From an uncultured Muribaculaceae bacterium (GTDB taxonomy: Bacteria; Bacteroidota; Bacteroidia; Bacteroidales; Muribaculaceae), in the NCBI GenBank assembly GCA_910587925.1, contig CAJUOC010000024.1:1-43216 (forward strand): 43,216 bases of DNA. Direction: 5' to 3'. Under the pieces are notes generated by a model, which was not told the DNA's origin, did no database searches, and saw only the letters and a program-made list of their open reading frames with translations. Numbering within the stretch: position 1 is the first letter of the stretch; every line of letters begins with the position of its first letter. Positions 32,476-40,467 of the stretch are shown here, in pieces. A program made the position numbers and the translations under genes.

Positions 32476-33980
32476 CAGCGTCGGGCGAGTTTAAGGGTTG
32501 CGGTGCGTCCGTCGGCCAGAGTCACGGCCACGATGTATATGCGGGTCATCATGCCCTCGGTATCGATAGCCACACGGCTGTCGTAAGGCTCCAGCGCCAG
32601 GAGCAGCAGGCCCGAGGCATCGTGCAGGGCGATGCGGGCGATGTCGGCGCCTGTGGCCTCCACCTGCAGCTCGCGGCCGGCAAAGCGGCCGCGCACGTCG
32701 GGTGCCGTCGTGCCGGCCTCGTCGCCGGCGATGTCGTCGATGCCCGAGTACTCGATGATATGGAACCGCTGCCACTGGTCGGCGGCGCGGTAGTCGTCGG
32801 CCGAGCCGGTGGGCACGGTGAGCGTCACCGAGGGCTGGTCGACTCCGCGCCATACCTCGCTGCCCAGCGCCGGCACATCGGCCGCTTCAGAGCTGATGGA
32901 CTTGAGACCGGTCATGCCGGCCATGGCGCCGTCGCCGATTTTCTCGGTGGTCGAGGGCAGAGTCAGCTCGGTGAGGGTCGAGAGCCCGTGCAGGGCGTGG
33001 GCGCCGATGATGCGCGTGCCCTCGGGGAGGATGTCCTCGGCGAGCAGCCGGCGGTCGTGTACATATGCGTATGCTCCGATGCGGTCTGTGGCGTCAGACG
33101 GGGTGAAGCGCTCCAGCGCGGGGCACATGAATACCACACCGTCGCCCACCCGCGGGGCGCTGCCCAGCCGGGCCTCGGTCAGAGCCGGCATCCCGGCAAA
33201 GGCCCATGCGCCGATGCTGTCGAGCGCAGTGCATCCGCTCAGATCGGCCTTTACAAGACCGCTGCCAGAGAATGCCCCCTCGCCCACAGTGTGGAGTGCC
33301 GTGCCGAAGTCAAATGCCTTCAGCGCCGTGCAGCCTCTGAACGCCGACGGCCCGACGACGCTCACACGGGCGGCGCCGTCGATGGCTGTGAGCGCCGCAT
33401 TGTCGGCAAAGGCCGCTGCGTCGAGGGCGGTGCCCGCTGCCGACAGAGTCACCCGCTCCAGCGCCGGACACGAGGCAAAAGCGCCCGCGCCGACCGCCGC
33501 AGCGCCGATGGTGGCGGAGCGCAGGTTCTCGCAGCCCATAAACGCACCGTCGCCCACAGCCTTCACGCCCGCGCCGATGGTGAGGGCGGCGAGCGGATTG
33601 CGGGCAAAGGCGCCGGCGCCTATCACCACACCGTCGCCCTGCGGGAGAGTGAGCGAGGTGAGCGAGTGGTCGGCCATGAGATTCTGGGGGATTAGTCCTG
33701 CGGCATAGCCCGTGCGGCCGGCGATGGCGCGGCCGCGGTACTCGCGGATGTCGGCTCCGCCCAGGTCGAGCGAGGTGAGCGCCGGCATTTCGCGGGCGAT
33801 GAAAAAGAGGTCAGACGCGTCGACCGGGCCGCTGATGCGCAGCGACGTGACGCTGCCCGGATTGTCCACAGCCGAGCGCAGAGTGCCGGGCGCGGTCGAA
33901 GTTACGTCTATTGCGTGCAAGGCAGGCGCGCAGGCCACGACCAGCGCCACGATTGCCATGTATATCTTTAGTTTAAGCAT
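32475..33980 (-). CDS. Secreted BspA-like leucine-rich-repeat protein
   Basis: The 501-residue protein has a signal peptide (MLKLKIYMAIVALVVACAPALHA). About ten BspA/TpLRR-type repeats follow, of the form IG-x-GAF-x-x-C-x-x-L-x-x-(V/I)-x-(L/I) (examples: GDGAFMGCENLRSATIG, GPSAFRGCTALKAFDFG, IGAWAFAGMPALTEARLG). After a VPTGSADDYRAADQWQRF segment typical of these proteins, the tail (RIYIVAVTLADGRTATLKLARR) resembles Bacteroidales secretion-type tails. Such proteins sit on the cell surface or are released and bind host or microbial partners; the ligand is unknown. It heads a run of housekeeping genes with which it overlaps by one base, and its -7 box ends 4 nt before ATG. Confidence 0.85.
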   Translation of the reverse strand: MLKLKIYMAIVALVVACAPALHAIDVTSTAPGTLRSAVDNPGSVTSLRISGPVDASDLFFIAREMPALTSLDLGGADIREYRGRAIAGRTGYAAGLIPQNLMADHSLTSLTLPQGDGVVIGAGAFARNPLAALTIGAGVKAVGDGAFMGCENLRSATIGAAAVGAGAFASCPALERVTLSAAGTALDAAAFADNAALTAIDGAARVSVVGPSAFRGCTALKAFDFGTALHTVGEGAFSGSGLVKADLSGCTALDSIGAWAFAGMPALTEARLGSAPRVGDGVVFMCPALERFTPSDATDRIGAYAYVHDRRLLAEDILPEGTRIIGAHALHGLSTLTELTLPSTTEKIGDGAMAGMTGLKSISSEAADVPALGSEVWRGVDQPSVTLTVPTGSADDYRAADQWQRFHIIEYSGIDDIAGDEAGTTAPDVRGRFAGRELQVEATGADIARIALHDASGLLLLALEPYDSRVAIDTEGMMTRIYIVAVTLADGRTATLKLARR

Positions 33981-33984
33981 AATG

Positions 33985-34015
33985 CAAAGTTAACTATTTT
34001 AGCGCGAGTGACCAA
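33985..34015 (-). promoter_or_regulatory. Promoter of the LRR-trmB-mrp-aroQ operon (leaderless spacing)
   Basis: On the minus strand TTG (34015-34013), 20 nt, then TAACTTTG (33992-33985) match the Bacteroidetes pattern exactly. The box ends 4 nt before the ATG at 33980. It is the only clear promoter for the four overlapping genes. Confidence 0.75.
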
Positions 34016-34668
34016 GACCCGTGTGCAAAAGATTGTCAAAGCTGCCTGCGGGCATGAAAACCGGGGACGTTGTCAGTTTAGCCTGAAATAATAATTCTTA
34101 GTTCTCGCAGGTTTGCGACCTGCGAGAACTGAGACATAAGCGCGGAGCGCTGACCCTTATGAGTAACACGGGGTGAAGCGCAGCGCAACCCCGTGCAGCC
34201 CGCGACTACCCCGTGCAGTGGAAGGTCGTTAGACCTGACCCTTATTGCTCGGCGCTTCTGCTGCCGGCTTTTAGGCTGCGCAGGTTTGCGACCTGCACGA
34301 GCTGCCGGAGGAAGCTAACTTAAATCACGGTTCGCATGAATCGGTCTCTTGCGGATGCGAGTGTCGGAGACACGTTATTGTGGTTAACCCCGGGCGTAGC
34401 CTGGGGTGCGTCGGCGCACATAGATGCGTCTCGGAGAGATGCTAATGCTGTACGGCATCCATTGCCAAGCACCTCTCCGAGGCGCAATATCGGCGGGTAC
34501 GGTCCTACCCCGGGCTGCGCCCGGGGTTAACCACGACATCGTGCCTCCGGCACTCTCCTTAATACCGCCAATCCCTGCAACACCCTCCTTAGTGCGTGCA
34601 GGTTTGCAAACCTGCACGCACTAAACTGCACGCACTAAAAGCCGCGATTTGCAAGGGGGACACCGGAT
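34016..34668. repeat. Intergenic palindromic repeat cluster
   Basis: No gene is seen here. It holds: GTTCTCGCAGG-loop-CCTGCGAGAAC (34101-34129); copy 2 of the 51-base repeat that opens the window (34141-34191); a gcaggtttgcgacctgc palindrome (34279-34295); gtgtcggagacac (34361-34373) with CCCCGGGC/GCCTGGGG (34388-34406), inverted relative to 4778-4824; GCGTCTCGGAGAG...CTCTCCGAGGCGC (34426-34485), as at 4697-4758; ACCCCGGGC-loop-GCCCGGGGT (34507-34527) followed by taaccacgac; and GTGCGTGCAGG/CCTGCACGCAC (34592-34621). Short frames through these palindromes are open by composition only. Confidence 0.85.
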
Positions 34669-35706
34669 TCAGGCGGGGAGACGGCCGGGGGCGGTGAGCA
34701 GGTGGTAGAGGAGGTCGTGGAAGAGGCGGTAGGGGTCTTCGCGCGAGCCGGAGCCTTTGCTCATGGCGTCGAAGCGGCGTATGGCGTGGATGGCCTCGAT
34801 GACCTGGAAGGCGTTGTAGCGCTGCATGGCGCCGCGCACGCGGCGCAGGGCAAAGTCGTTGCGCAGCCCCAGCTCTTTGCTGATGCCGCGGTCGCTCTTG
34901 TCGGCCGCGTAGTAGGCTATGAGCAGGTCGGAGTAGAAGTTGAAGAGCGCCGCCACGGTCATCACCAGGGGGTTGGCTTTCTGATTGGACTCGAAGTATG
35001 CGGCGATGCGGAAGACGCGGGCGGCATCTTTGACGGCCAGGGCGTCGACCAGCTCGAAATTGTTAAACTCGCGGCTCACGCCCACGTTGCGCTCGACGGC
35101 CTCGGGGGTGATCATGGCACGGGGACCCAGCACCTGGGTGAGCTTGTCGACTTCATTGTACAGGCGGCTGAGGTCGGCGCCGATGAAGTCGCGCAGCATG
35201 TCGAGCGCCTTGGCGTCGACTGTGAGACCGCGGTCTTTGATATAGGCGGTGAGCAGCTTGGGCACCTGCCACTCGCCCACCTTCTGCGACTCAAACACTG
35301 TGCCGCCGGCGGCAGTCACGGCCTTGACCATGGCCTTTGACTTGAAGGCGGCGCCGCGCGACACCAGTACAAGCGTGGTCGAGGGCGACGGTGCCTGTAG
35401 ATAGGGGATGAGCTTATCGGCCCAGGCGGCCGATTCGCTCTGCATCTCTTTTACGATGACTACCTGCCGCTCGGCCATCATGGGCACCGAGCGGGCCATG
35501 TCGAGCACCTGCTTGGCATCGGTCTGCGGGGCGTAGACCACCGTGAGGGCAAAGTCGCGCATGTCGGCGGGCACGAGCGCCTCGGCCAGCGGCACGAGCG
35601 CGTCGGCATAGTATGCCTCGGCGCCGTGGATGGCCAGTATCTGCGGCGCGCGACCTGCGCGCAGGTCGCGGCTCACGCTTTCAAATGTCACTGCCTGCGC
35701 TGCCAT
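34669..35706 (-). CDS. holA: DNA polymerase III subunit delta
   Basis: HolA is the clamp-opening subunit of the clamp loader that also contains DnaX (encoded at 25228). The 345-residue protein has an N-terminal AAA+-like fold without Walker A (ILAIHGAEAYYADALVPLAEALV, VVIVKEMQ, TTLVLVSRGAAFKSKAMVKAV). The all-helical middle has the family's FIGADLSRLYNEVDKL, and the collar domain follows (VFRIAAYFESNQKANPLVMTVAALFNFYSDLLIAYY). Length is typical (335-350). It faces away from the HsdR-N-like gene; the 39-bp gap holds the self-complementary TAAATTTA. Confidence 0.93.
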   Translation of the reverse strand: MAAQAVTFESVSRDLRAGRAPQILAIHGAEAYYADALVPLAEALVPADMRDFALTVVYAPQTDAKQVLDMARSVPMMAERQVVIVKEMQSESAAWADKLIPYLQAPSPSTTLVLVSRGAAFKSKAMVKAVTAAGGTVFESQKVGEWQVPKLLTAYIKDRGLTVDAKALDMLRDFIGADLSRLYNEVDKLTQVLGPRAMITPEAVERNVGVSREFNNFELVDALAVKDAARVFRIAAYFESNQKANPLVMTVAALFNFYSDLLIAYYAADKSDRGISKELGLRNDFALRRVRGAMQRYNAFQVIEAIHAIRRFDAMSKGSGSREDPYRLFHDLLYHLLTAPGRLPA

Positions 35707-35745
35707 ACTCTGAATTTTTGTGTAAATTTACGCAAATTTTCAGAA

Positions 35746-36225
35746 ATGATACCACAGGAGCAGGAAAATTGCATGGTGGCGCTCAATCTGCCGCCGGCGC
35801 CGCTGCGGCTGAGCCGCGACGACAGCGGCATCGTGCGTGTATACGACCCGCTGCGCCGCCGCTGGCTGGTGCTGACGCCCGAGGAGTGGGTGCGCCAGCA
35901 TTTCACGGCTTACCTGCGCTCGGAGCTGGGCTACCCGGCCTCGCTGATGGCCAACGAGGTAAGCCTCGAGCTCAACGGTATGCGCCGCCGCTGCGACACG
36001 GTCGTGTACAGCCGTGAGGGTCTGCGCCCGCTGCTCATCGTCGAGTACAAACGGCCGACGGTGGCCATCACGGCCACTGTCTTCGATCAGATTGCGCGCT
36101 ACAACAGTGTGCTCGGCGCGCCCTGGCTCATGGTGAGCAACGGCCTGCGCCACTTCTGCTGCCGCTTCGACGGCGACGGCTACACCTTTGCGCGCGCCTT
36201 GCCGCCTTTTGGCTCTCTTATTTGA
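35746..36225 (+). CDS. Stand-alone HsdR N-terminal-domain protein (PDDEXK fold)
   Basis: The 159-residue protein consists only of a domain like the nuclease part of type I restriction HsdR. EWVRQHFTAYLRSELGYPASLMANEVSLELNG opens it, then D at RRRCDTVVY and the E-Y-K of LLIVEYKRP (a D...ExK motif), then FDQIARYNSVLGAPWLMVSNGLRHFCCRF. There is no helicase part, and no HsdM/HsdS nearby. Such solitary proteins are common in Bacteroidetes; their job is not settled. I use the ATG at 35746 because the longer frame (from 35626) runs through the holA start. The 3' end overlaps the GH95-like gene by 8 bp, tail to tail. Confidence 0.82.
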   Translation: MIPQEQENCMVALNLPPAPLRLSRDDSGIVRVYDPLRRRWLVLTPEEWVRQHFTAYLRSELGYPASLMANEVSLELNGMRRRCDTVVYSREGLRPLLIVEYKRPTVAITATVFDQIARYNSVLGAPWLMVSNGLRHFCCRFDGDGYTFARALPPFGSLI

Positions 36226-38446
36226 GGCCGAAGTGATTGCGGCCCTCGCCTGCCACCGGTGCCGGCTCCTCGGGGGCGATGCCGCCGGGGGTAAAGGTCA
36301 CGCTCTCGCCCTTGCGCAGGTTGATGGCGTACTCGCCGTCGGCAATCCGTGTCAGCCGGGCCGAGCCGCCGACCACCTGCGGGTCGGTCATGTCGGTGCG
36401 CACCACGCATGGCTCGCCGGCGAGGCTGCGCACGGTCACTGATACCGTCTTGCCGCCTCGGCGCACGGCCGACACCAGAAACGCTCCCTCGCCGCGCAGG
36501 TCTGCAAAGCTCACATCGGCCCACTCGCCGGACACGGCGGGGAACACGCGCAGCTTGCCACCCCAGCTCTGGAGCAGCATCTCGTTGATGGCCTGCGCTC
36601 CCGACAGCGGAGTCTCCAGCACGGGGCCGCTTTCCTTATACATGGTATTGGGGCGCACGTGCTTGCCGAAGAGTCCGCGCAGATGCTCCAGGGCCTTGTC
36701 GCCGTCGCCAAAGGCTGAGTATATCAGCGAGGCGCCGGTGTGGGAAAATCCCAGTATGTTGCCCTTGATGCCGAGCCAGTGCTCGGCCGAGCGCTCCATG
36801 AGCTCGCGGGCGCCGGGAGTCTCGGCGTTGAGCGTGTGCAGCGGATAAAACATCATCAGGTGGGAGAAGTGTCGGTGCGACTTCTCGTAGGGCAGACCGG
36901 CGCCTATCATGATACCCTGCTCGGGGTCGGCGGGGTAGTCGGCCAGGCGCTCGGCGACCTCACGCCAGCGCGGGGCCAGCTCATCGTCGATGCCCAATGT
37001 CGCGGCGGCCTCAAGCAGGGCGCCGCAGCCCCAGCGCAGCAGCGCCAGGTCGTAGTTGCAGTCGGGGGCCGAGCCATACTCGGGCGAGTATGTCGAGGGC
37101 AGGTGCAGACGGCCGTCGTCGCCCTCGGTGAGGAAATGCAGATAGTAGTTGACGGCGCGGCGCAGGGTGGGATAGAGAGTGTCGCGCAGCATGTCGCGGT
37201 CCATGGTATAGCGGTACTGGAGCCAGAGATTGTGGCAGAGCCAGGTGAGATTGCCCACCTGGGCCTTGTTGCCCGAGCCCGGAGTGCCCACGGGCACGCC
37301 GAGCAGGTCGGAGCCGGTGTTGACGGGCAGCGCGGCGGAGTCGTGGCGGTAGCGCGGGGGCACGTTCTGCACCAGATTGGCGCCGCCGGCGGCCACGGCG
37401 TCGGAGAGCACGCGGCTCAGCTCGGTGTGGTTGGAGGTATAGCTGGGCCAGTAGGAGAGCTGCACATTGAGATTCCACCAGGCGGCGGGCCAGGGCGTCA
37501 GCACCAGCCACGGGCCGCAGTTGTCGGCGATGGCGCCGCCTTGGCGGGTGGCCGAGGCCAGCTTGTAGAGCTGCGCCCAGTAGAAATTCTCGAGTTTCTT
37601 GTCGGGAAGGCTCACAAAGCTTTGGGCATAGAAGTCGTGCCACCAGGCAGTGTGGCGCTCATACATGGCGCGGAGCATGGCGGGGTCGGCTGCGGCTATG
37701 TCGGCGCGGGCGGCCTCCGAGGGTACGGCACCCTCGCGGGCGTAGGCCGACGTCACCACCAGTGTGCGGTCGGTCCCGGAGCCAAGGATGCGCCATGCCG
37801 TGGCATAGCCGCCGCCGGCGAGCAGCGGCTGGCTGCACAGGCCGCCGTCGGGCGTGGTCTTGACGGTCGGGGCGGGGTTTGACACATAGCCTTTCTTTAA
37901 GTGATTCTGCGCGCCGCGGGCGATGGCGTTGAGCTGGCGGGGCGAGTCGGCCTTGGCCGGCACAAACTGCCAGCGGAATCCCTGCTCGCCATCCGATGCC
38001 TCCGTATCGACCACTATATATGGGACGTCGGTGGCCACGTATACCCGCAGGCTGATATGGCCGCGCGAGGTGCGGATAGTGGCGGTGGCGGTGGCGTCCC
38101 ACAGGTCGAGGCGCATGTCGCCGCCCGTAATCTCGCCCTCGGGCTCAAGCAGGAAGTGGCCTATGAGCAGGCGTGTGTGGCCGTAGATGCTGCGGTCGTC
38201 GGCGCGGTGGTCTTCGACCAGGCTGTTGCCGACGTCGACGCGTATGGCATTGGTGCCCGGCTCGCGGCAGATGTAGGTGCCCATCGAGCCGTTGCCCAGA
38301 AAGGGCGCCTCGTACCACTGCCCGGGCAGGCGGGTCCAGGTCATGTCCTGGTCGGCCATGAAGTCGGCTCGGCTGAAGTCGGCCCGGGCGGTCAGCGCCG
38401 AGAGCAACGCCGCGAGGAGGATGAGGAGGGGGGTAAGTCTTTTCAT
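36218..38446 (-). CDS. GH95-like glycoside hydrolase, secreted
   Basis: GH95 enzymes are inverting alpha-L-fucosidases or galactosidases. The 742-residue protein starts with a signal peptide (MKRLTPLLILLAALLSALTARA). An N-terminal beta domain opens with WYEAPFLGNGSMGTYICREPG, and an (alpha/alpha)6 region follows. It has the paired-Asn motif WNLNVQLSYWPS, a Glu in TYSPEYGSAPDCNYDL, HRHFSHLMMFYPLH and a C-terminal beta domain. Where typical GH95 has I-D-G-N-x-G before AEMLLQS (catalytic-base Asp), this one reads V-L-E-T-P-L-S-G-A-Q-A-I-N-EMLLQS, so Glu stands in the Asp place in my hand alignment. Substrate is therefore uncertain. ATG at 38446 gives the signal peptide; it begins 10 nt after the T-run of a terminator, with no promoter seen between. 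Confidence 0.8.
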   Translation of the reverse strand: MKRLTPLLILLAALLSALTARADFSRADFMADQDMTWTRLPGQWYEAPFLGNGSMGTYICREPGTNAIRVDVGNSLVEDHRADDRSIYGHTRLLIGHFLLEPEGEITGGDMRLDLWDATATATIRTSRGHISLRVYVATDVPYIVVDTEASDGEQGFRWQFVPAKADSPRQLNAIARGAQNHLKKGYVSNPAPTVKTTPDGGLCSQPLLAGGGYATAWRILGSGTDRTLVVTSAYAREGAVPSEAARADIAAADPAMLRAMYERHTAWWHDFYAQSFVSLPDKKLENFYWAQLYKLASATRQGGAIADNCGPWLVLTPWPAAWWNLNVQLSYWPSYTSNHTELSRVLSDAVAAGGANLVQNVPPRYRHDSAALPVNTGSDLLGVPVGTPGSGNKAQVGNLTWLCHNLWLQYRYTMDRDMLRDTLYPTLRRAVNYYLHFLTEGDDGRLHLPSTYSPEYGSAPDCNYDLALLRWGCGALLEAAATLGIDDELAPRWREVAERLADYPADPEQGIMIGAGLPYEKSHRHFSHLMMFYPLHTLNAETPGARELMERSAEHWLGIKGNILGFSHTGASLIYSAFGDGDKALEHLRGLFGKHVRPNTMYKESGPVLETPLSGAQAINEMLLQSWGGKLRVFPAVSGEWADVSFADLRGEGAFLVSAVRRGGKTVSVTVRSLAGEPCVVRTDMTDPQVVGGSARLTRIADGEYAINLRKGESVTFTPGGIAPEEPAPVAGEGRNHFGLK

Positions 38447-38455
38447 GTGTGCGGG

Positions 38456-38510
38456 TAAAAAAAAGAAAGGGGTTGCAAGCCGGCCCTCGGTCGGGGCGGC
38501 TTGCAATCCC
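38456..38510 (-). terminator. Strong Rho-independent terminator between the CoA-transferase and GH95-like genes
   Basis: On the minus strand GGGATTGCAAGCCG and CGGCTTGCAACCCC pair at 13 of 14 positions around a 14-base loop, followed by TTTCTTTTTTTT. It lies 33 nt after the CoA-transferase stop and ends 10 nt before the GH95-like ATG. Confidence 0.85.
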
Positions 38511-38542
38511 TGAATGAATGTCTGTAATAGGGCGGGGCAGGC

Positions 38543-40030
38543 TTATGCCTTGCCCAGGTCGGCGTTGCGCATGTCGCCGGTCTCGCTGAATGCGTTGTGG
38601 AACGCAAATGCGGCGCGGAGCGTGTGGGGAGTCTGGCCGGCACCCATGCGCAGGTAGTCGCGCAGGAGCGGACGGTAGTCGGGGTGGGCGCAGTTTTCGA
38701 TGATACACTCGGCGCGCTGTACCGGGTCGAGGTGGCGCAGGTCGGCTATGCCCTGGTCGGTGACGATGATGTCGACCGAGTGCTCGGAGTGGTCGGCGTG
38801 GGCCACCATGGGCACGATGTTGCTGATGAGGCCGCCCTTGGTGACCGAGGGGCACGAGAAGATGGAGAGGTATGCGTTGCGGGTGAAGTCGCCCGAGCCG
38901 CCGATGCCGTTCATCATGCGGGTGCCCAGCACGTGGGTCGAGTTGACGGCGCCGAAGATGTCGGCCTCCAGGGCGGTGTTCATGGCGATGACACCCAGGC
39001 GGCGTATTACCTCGGGATTGTTGGAGATCTCGGCGGGGCGCAGCACGATTTTGTCGTGGAAGTCCTTCATGTTGGCAAAGAGCTCCTCCTCGACCTTGTC
39101 GGAGAATGTCATCGAGCACGACGAGGCAAACTTGCACTTGCCGCGCTTGAGCAGCTCAAATACAGCGTCCTGGATTACCTCGGTGTACATCTGGAAGGGA
39201 GGCAGCTCGGTGCTCTCGCCCAGGTCGTACAGCACGGCGTTGGCCACATTGCCCACACCGCTCTGCAGCGGCAGGAATTCCTTGGGTATGGCGCCGCGGC
39301 GGTACTCGCTCAGCAGGAAGCTCACTACGTTGGCGCCGATTTTCTTGGAGATTTCATCAGGCTCGGTAAAGGGCTTCACACAGTCGTAGGAGTCGGTGTC
39401 GACGATACCCACCACCTTGGCGGGGTCAACCTTGAGCACGGGCGAGCCGATACGGTCGCTGGGCGAGTAGATGGCAATCTCGCGGCGGTAGGGCGGGTCG
39501 AGCGGCTGATACAGGTCGTGCATGCCCAGCAGGGTATGGGGCAGCTTATGGTTGAGCTCTATGATGATTTTCTTTGCCAGGGCCGCATAGGTCACCACAT
39601 TGCCCACGCCGCAGCCCAGTATGATGGTGCCGTCGGGCTGTATGTCGGCGGCCTCGATTATGGCGAAGTCTACCGGGCCGTAGCAGCCGTACCGCACCTC
39701 CTGGGCCATCTCGCTCAGATGGCGGTCGCAGTAGTGCACGTCGTGGGCGTTGATGCGCTTGCGCAGGTCGGGCAGATTCTGGTAGGGAGCGCGCAAGTTG
39801 ATGGCATTGGCGCGGGCAAGCACGCCGTCGGCATGGTCTGAGGTCGACGCGCCGGTCAGTACATTTACCTTAAACGGGCGGCCGGCCTCGTGCTCGGCCT
39901 CGGCCCGCTTGGCCAGCTCCTCGGTGACGAGCTTGGGGGCGCCGGGGGCGGTGAAGCCCGAGAAGCCCAGTGTGTCGCCGTTGTGGATCATTTCGGCAGC
40001 CTCGCGTGCCGTAATGCGGTTGTAGCTCAT
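38543..40030 (-). CDS. Acetyl-CoA hydrolase/transferase family, probable succinyl-CoA:acetate CoA-transferase
   Basis: The 495-residue protein is a class I CoA-transferase of the single-chain AarC/Ach1/Cat1 group. It has TLGFSGFTAPGAPKLV near the start, a run GCGVGNVVTYAALAKKIIIELNH, LQSGVGNVANAVL, YTEVIQD (probable catalytic Glu segment), SSCSMTF and NGIGGSGDFTRNAYLSIFSCPS. In Bacteroidales this enzyme would move CoA between succinate and acetate (or propionate) during fermentation; exact substrates cannot be told. ATG at 40030 is chosen: the frame is open to 40090, but that codon lies within the -7 box (40088-40095). A strong terminator follows the gene. Confidence 0.88.
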   Translation of the reverse strand: MSYNRITAREAAEMIHNGDTLGFSGFTAPGAPKLVTEELAKRAEAEHEAGRPFKVNVLTGASTSDHADGVLARANAINLRAPYQNLPDLRKRINAHDVHYCDRHLSEMAQEVRYGCYGPVDFAIIEAADIQPDGTIILGCGVGNVVTYAALAKKIIIELNHKLPHTLLGMHDLYQPLDPPYRREIAIYSPSDRIGSPVLKVDPAKVVGIVDTDSYDCVKPFTEPDEISKKIGANVVSFLLSEYRRGAIPKEFLPLQSGVGNVANAVLYDLGESTELPPFQMYTEVIQDAVFELLKRGKCKFASSCSMTFSDKVEEELFANMKDFHDKIVLRPAEISNNPEVIRRLGVIAMNTALEADIFGAVNSTHVLGTRMMNGIGGSGDFTRNAYLSIFSCPSVTKGGLISNIVPMVAHADHSEHSVDIIVTDQGIADLRHLDPVQRAECIIENCAHPDYRPLLRDYLRMGAGQTPHTLRAAFAFHNAFSETGDMRNADLGKA

Positions 40031-40077
40031 TACTGTATGATTTGGTTTTTCAGTGGTAGAGGGAAAAAGTTTTTTCG

Positions 40078-40085
40078 TACCTTTG
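40078..40085 (+). promoter_or_regulatory. Candidate ancestral miaB -7 box
   Basis: TACCTTTG matches TAnnTTTG and points toward miaB. Without the 342-bp MITE and one copy of TA, it would end 40 nt before the miaB ATG; now it is 382 nt away. It is interleaved tail-to-tail with the CoA-transferase box at 40088-40095. Confidence 0.5.
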
Positions 40086-40087
40086 TG

Positions 40088-40118
40088 CAAAATTACTCAA
40101 TATTGTGCTACGCCACAA
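40088..40118 (-). promoter_or_regulatory. Promoter of the CoA-transferase gene
   Basis: On the minus strand TTTG (40118-40115), 19 nt, then TAATTTTG (40095-40088) fit the Bacteroidetes -33/-7 consensus very well. The leader would be about 50 nt. Confidence 0.75.
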
Positions 40119-40124
40119 ATATTA

Positions 40125-40466
40125 GAGGGTGTTTAAAAACAAATGTTATTGCGCAGGTCTCGTATTTTTTAACAGATTTTCTTCTGCGTTGAAGGAGTGT
40201 ACTTGATGTACACGACTGAAACAAAGGAGAAAAGATGTAAATAATACGAGATGCAAAGGTAACTTATTGCACCCGTCTCCTACTTTGAAATAAATGCAAA
40301 ATACTAAATTATGAAGAGAACAAATGTTTTGCCTCACGTGGCTCTCTTTGGTGCTTTTGACCCAATTCTTCGGTCGAGTGGCAAAGGCCACACTCCCTCA
40401 TCATTAGGCCAAAATCACTCAAAGAGAGCCACGCCTGCGCATTAACATTTGTTTTTAAACACCCTC
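40125..40466. mobile_element. 342-bp MITE with 33-bp terminal inverted repeats
   Basis: The left end (40125-40157) and the reverse complement of the right end (40434-40466) match at 32 of 33 positions; both begin GAGGGTGTTTAAAAAC. TA flanks each side (40123-40124 and 40467-40468), fitting a 2-bp target duplication. There is no transposase gene, so it is non-autonomous. Inside, each half is itself palindromic. In the left half, tctcgtatt (from 40158) pairs with aatacgaga near 40242-40250. In the right half, CGTGGCTCTCTTTG (40337-40350) pairs with CAAAGAGAGCCACG (40420-40433). A decayed inner copy of the terminal repeat starts near 40319. The right TA shares its A with the miaB start codon. Confidence 0.85.
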
Positions 40467-40467
40467 T

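Noticed and set aside
34336..34624. Short frames giving PGV-A-WG and LQTCTH-like peptides
   Set aside because: They are translations of the palindromic repeats and have no start signals.
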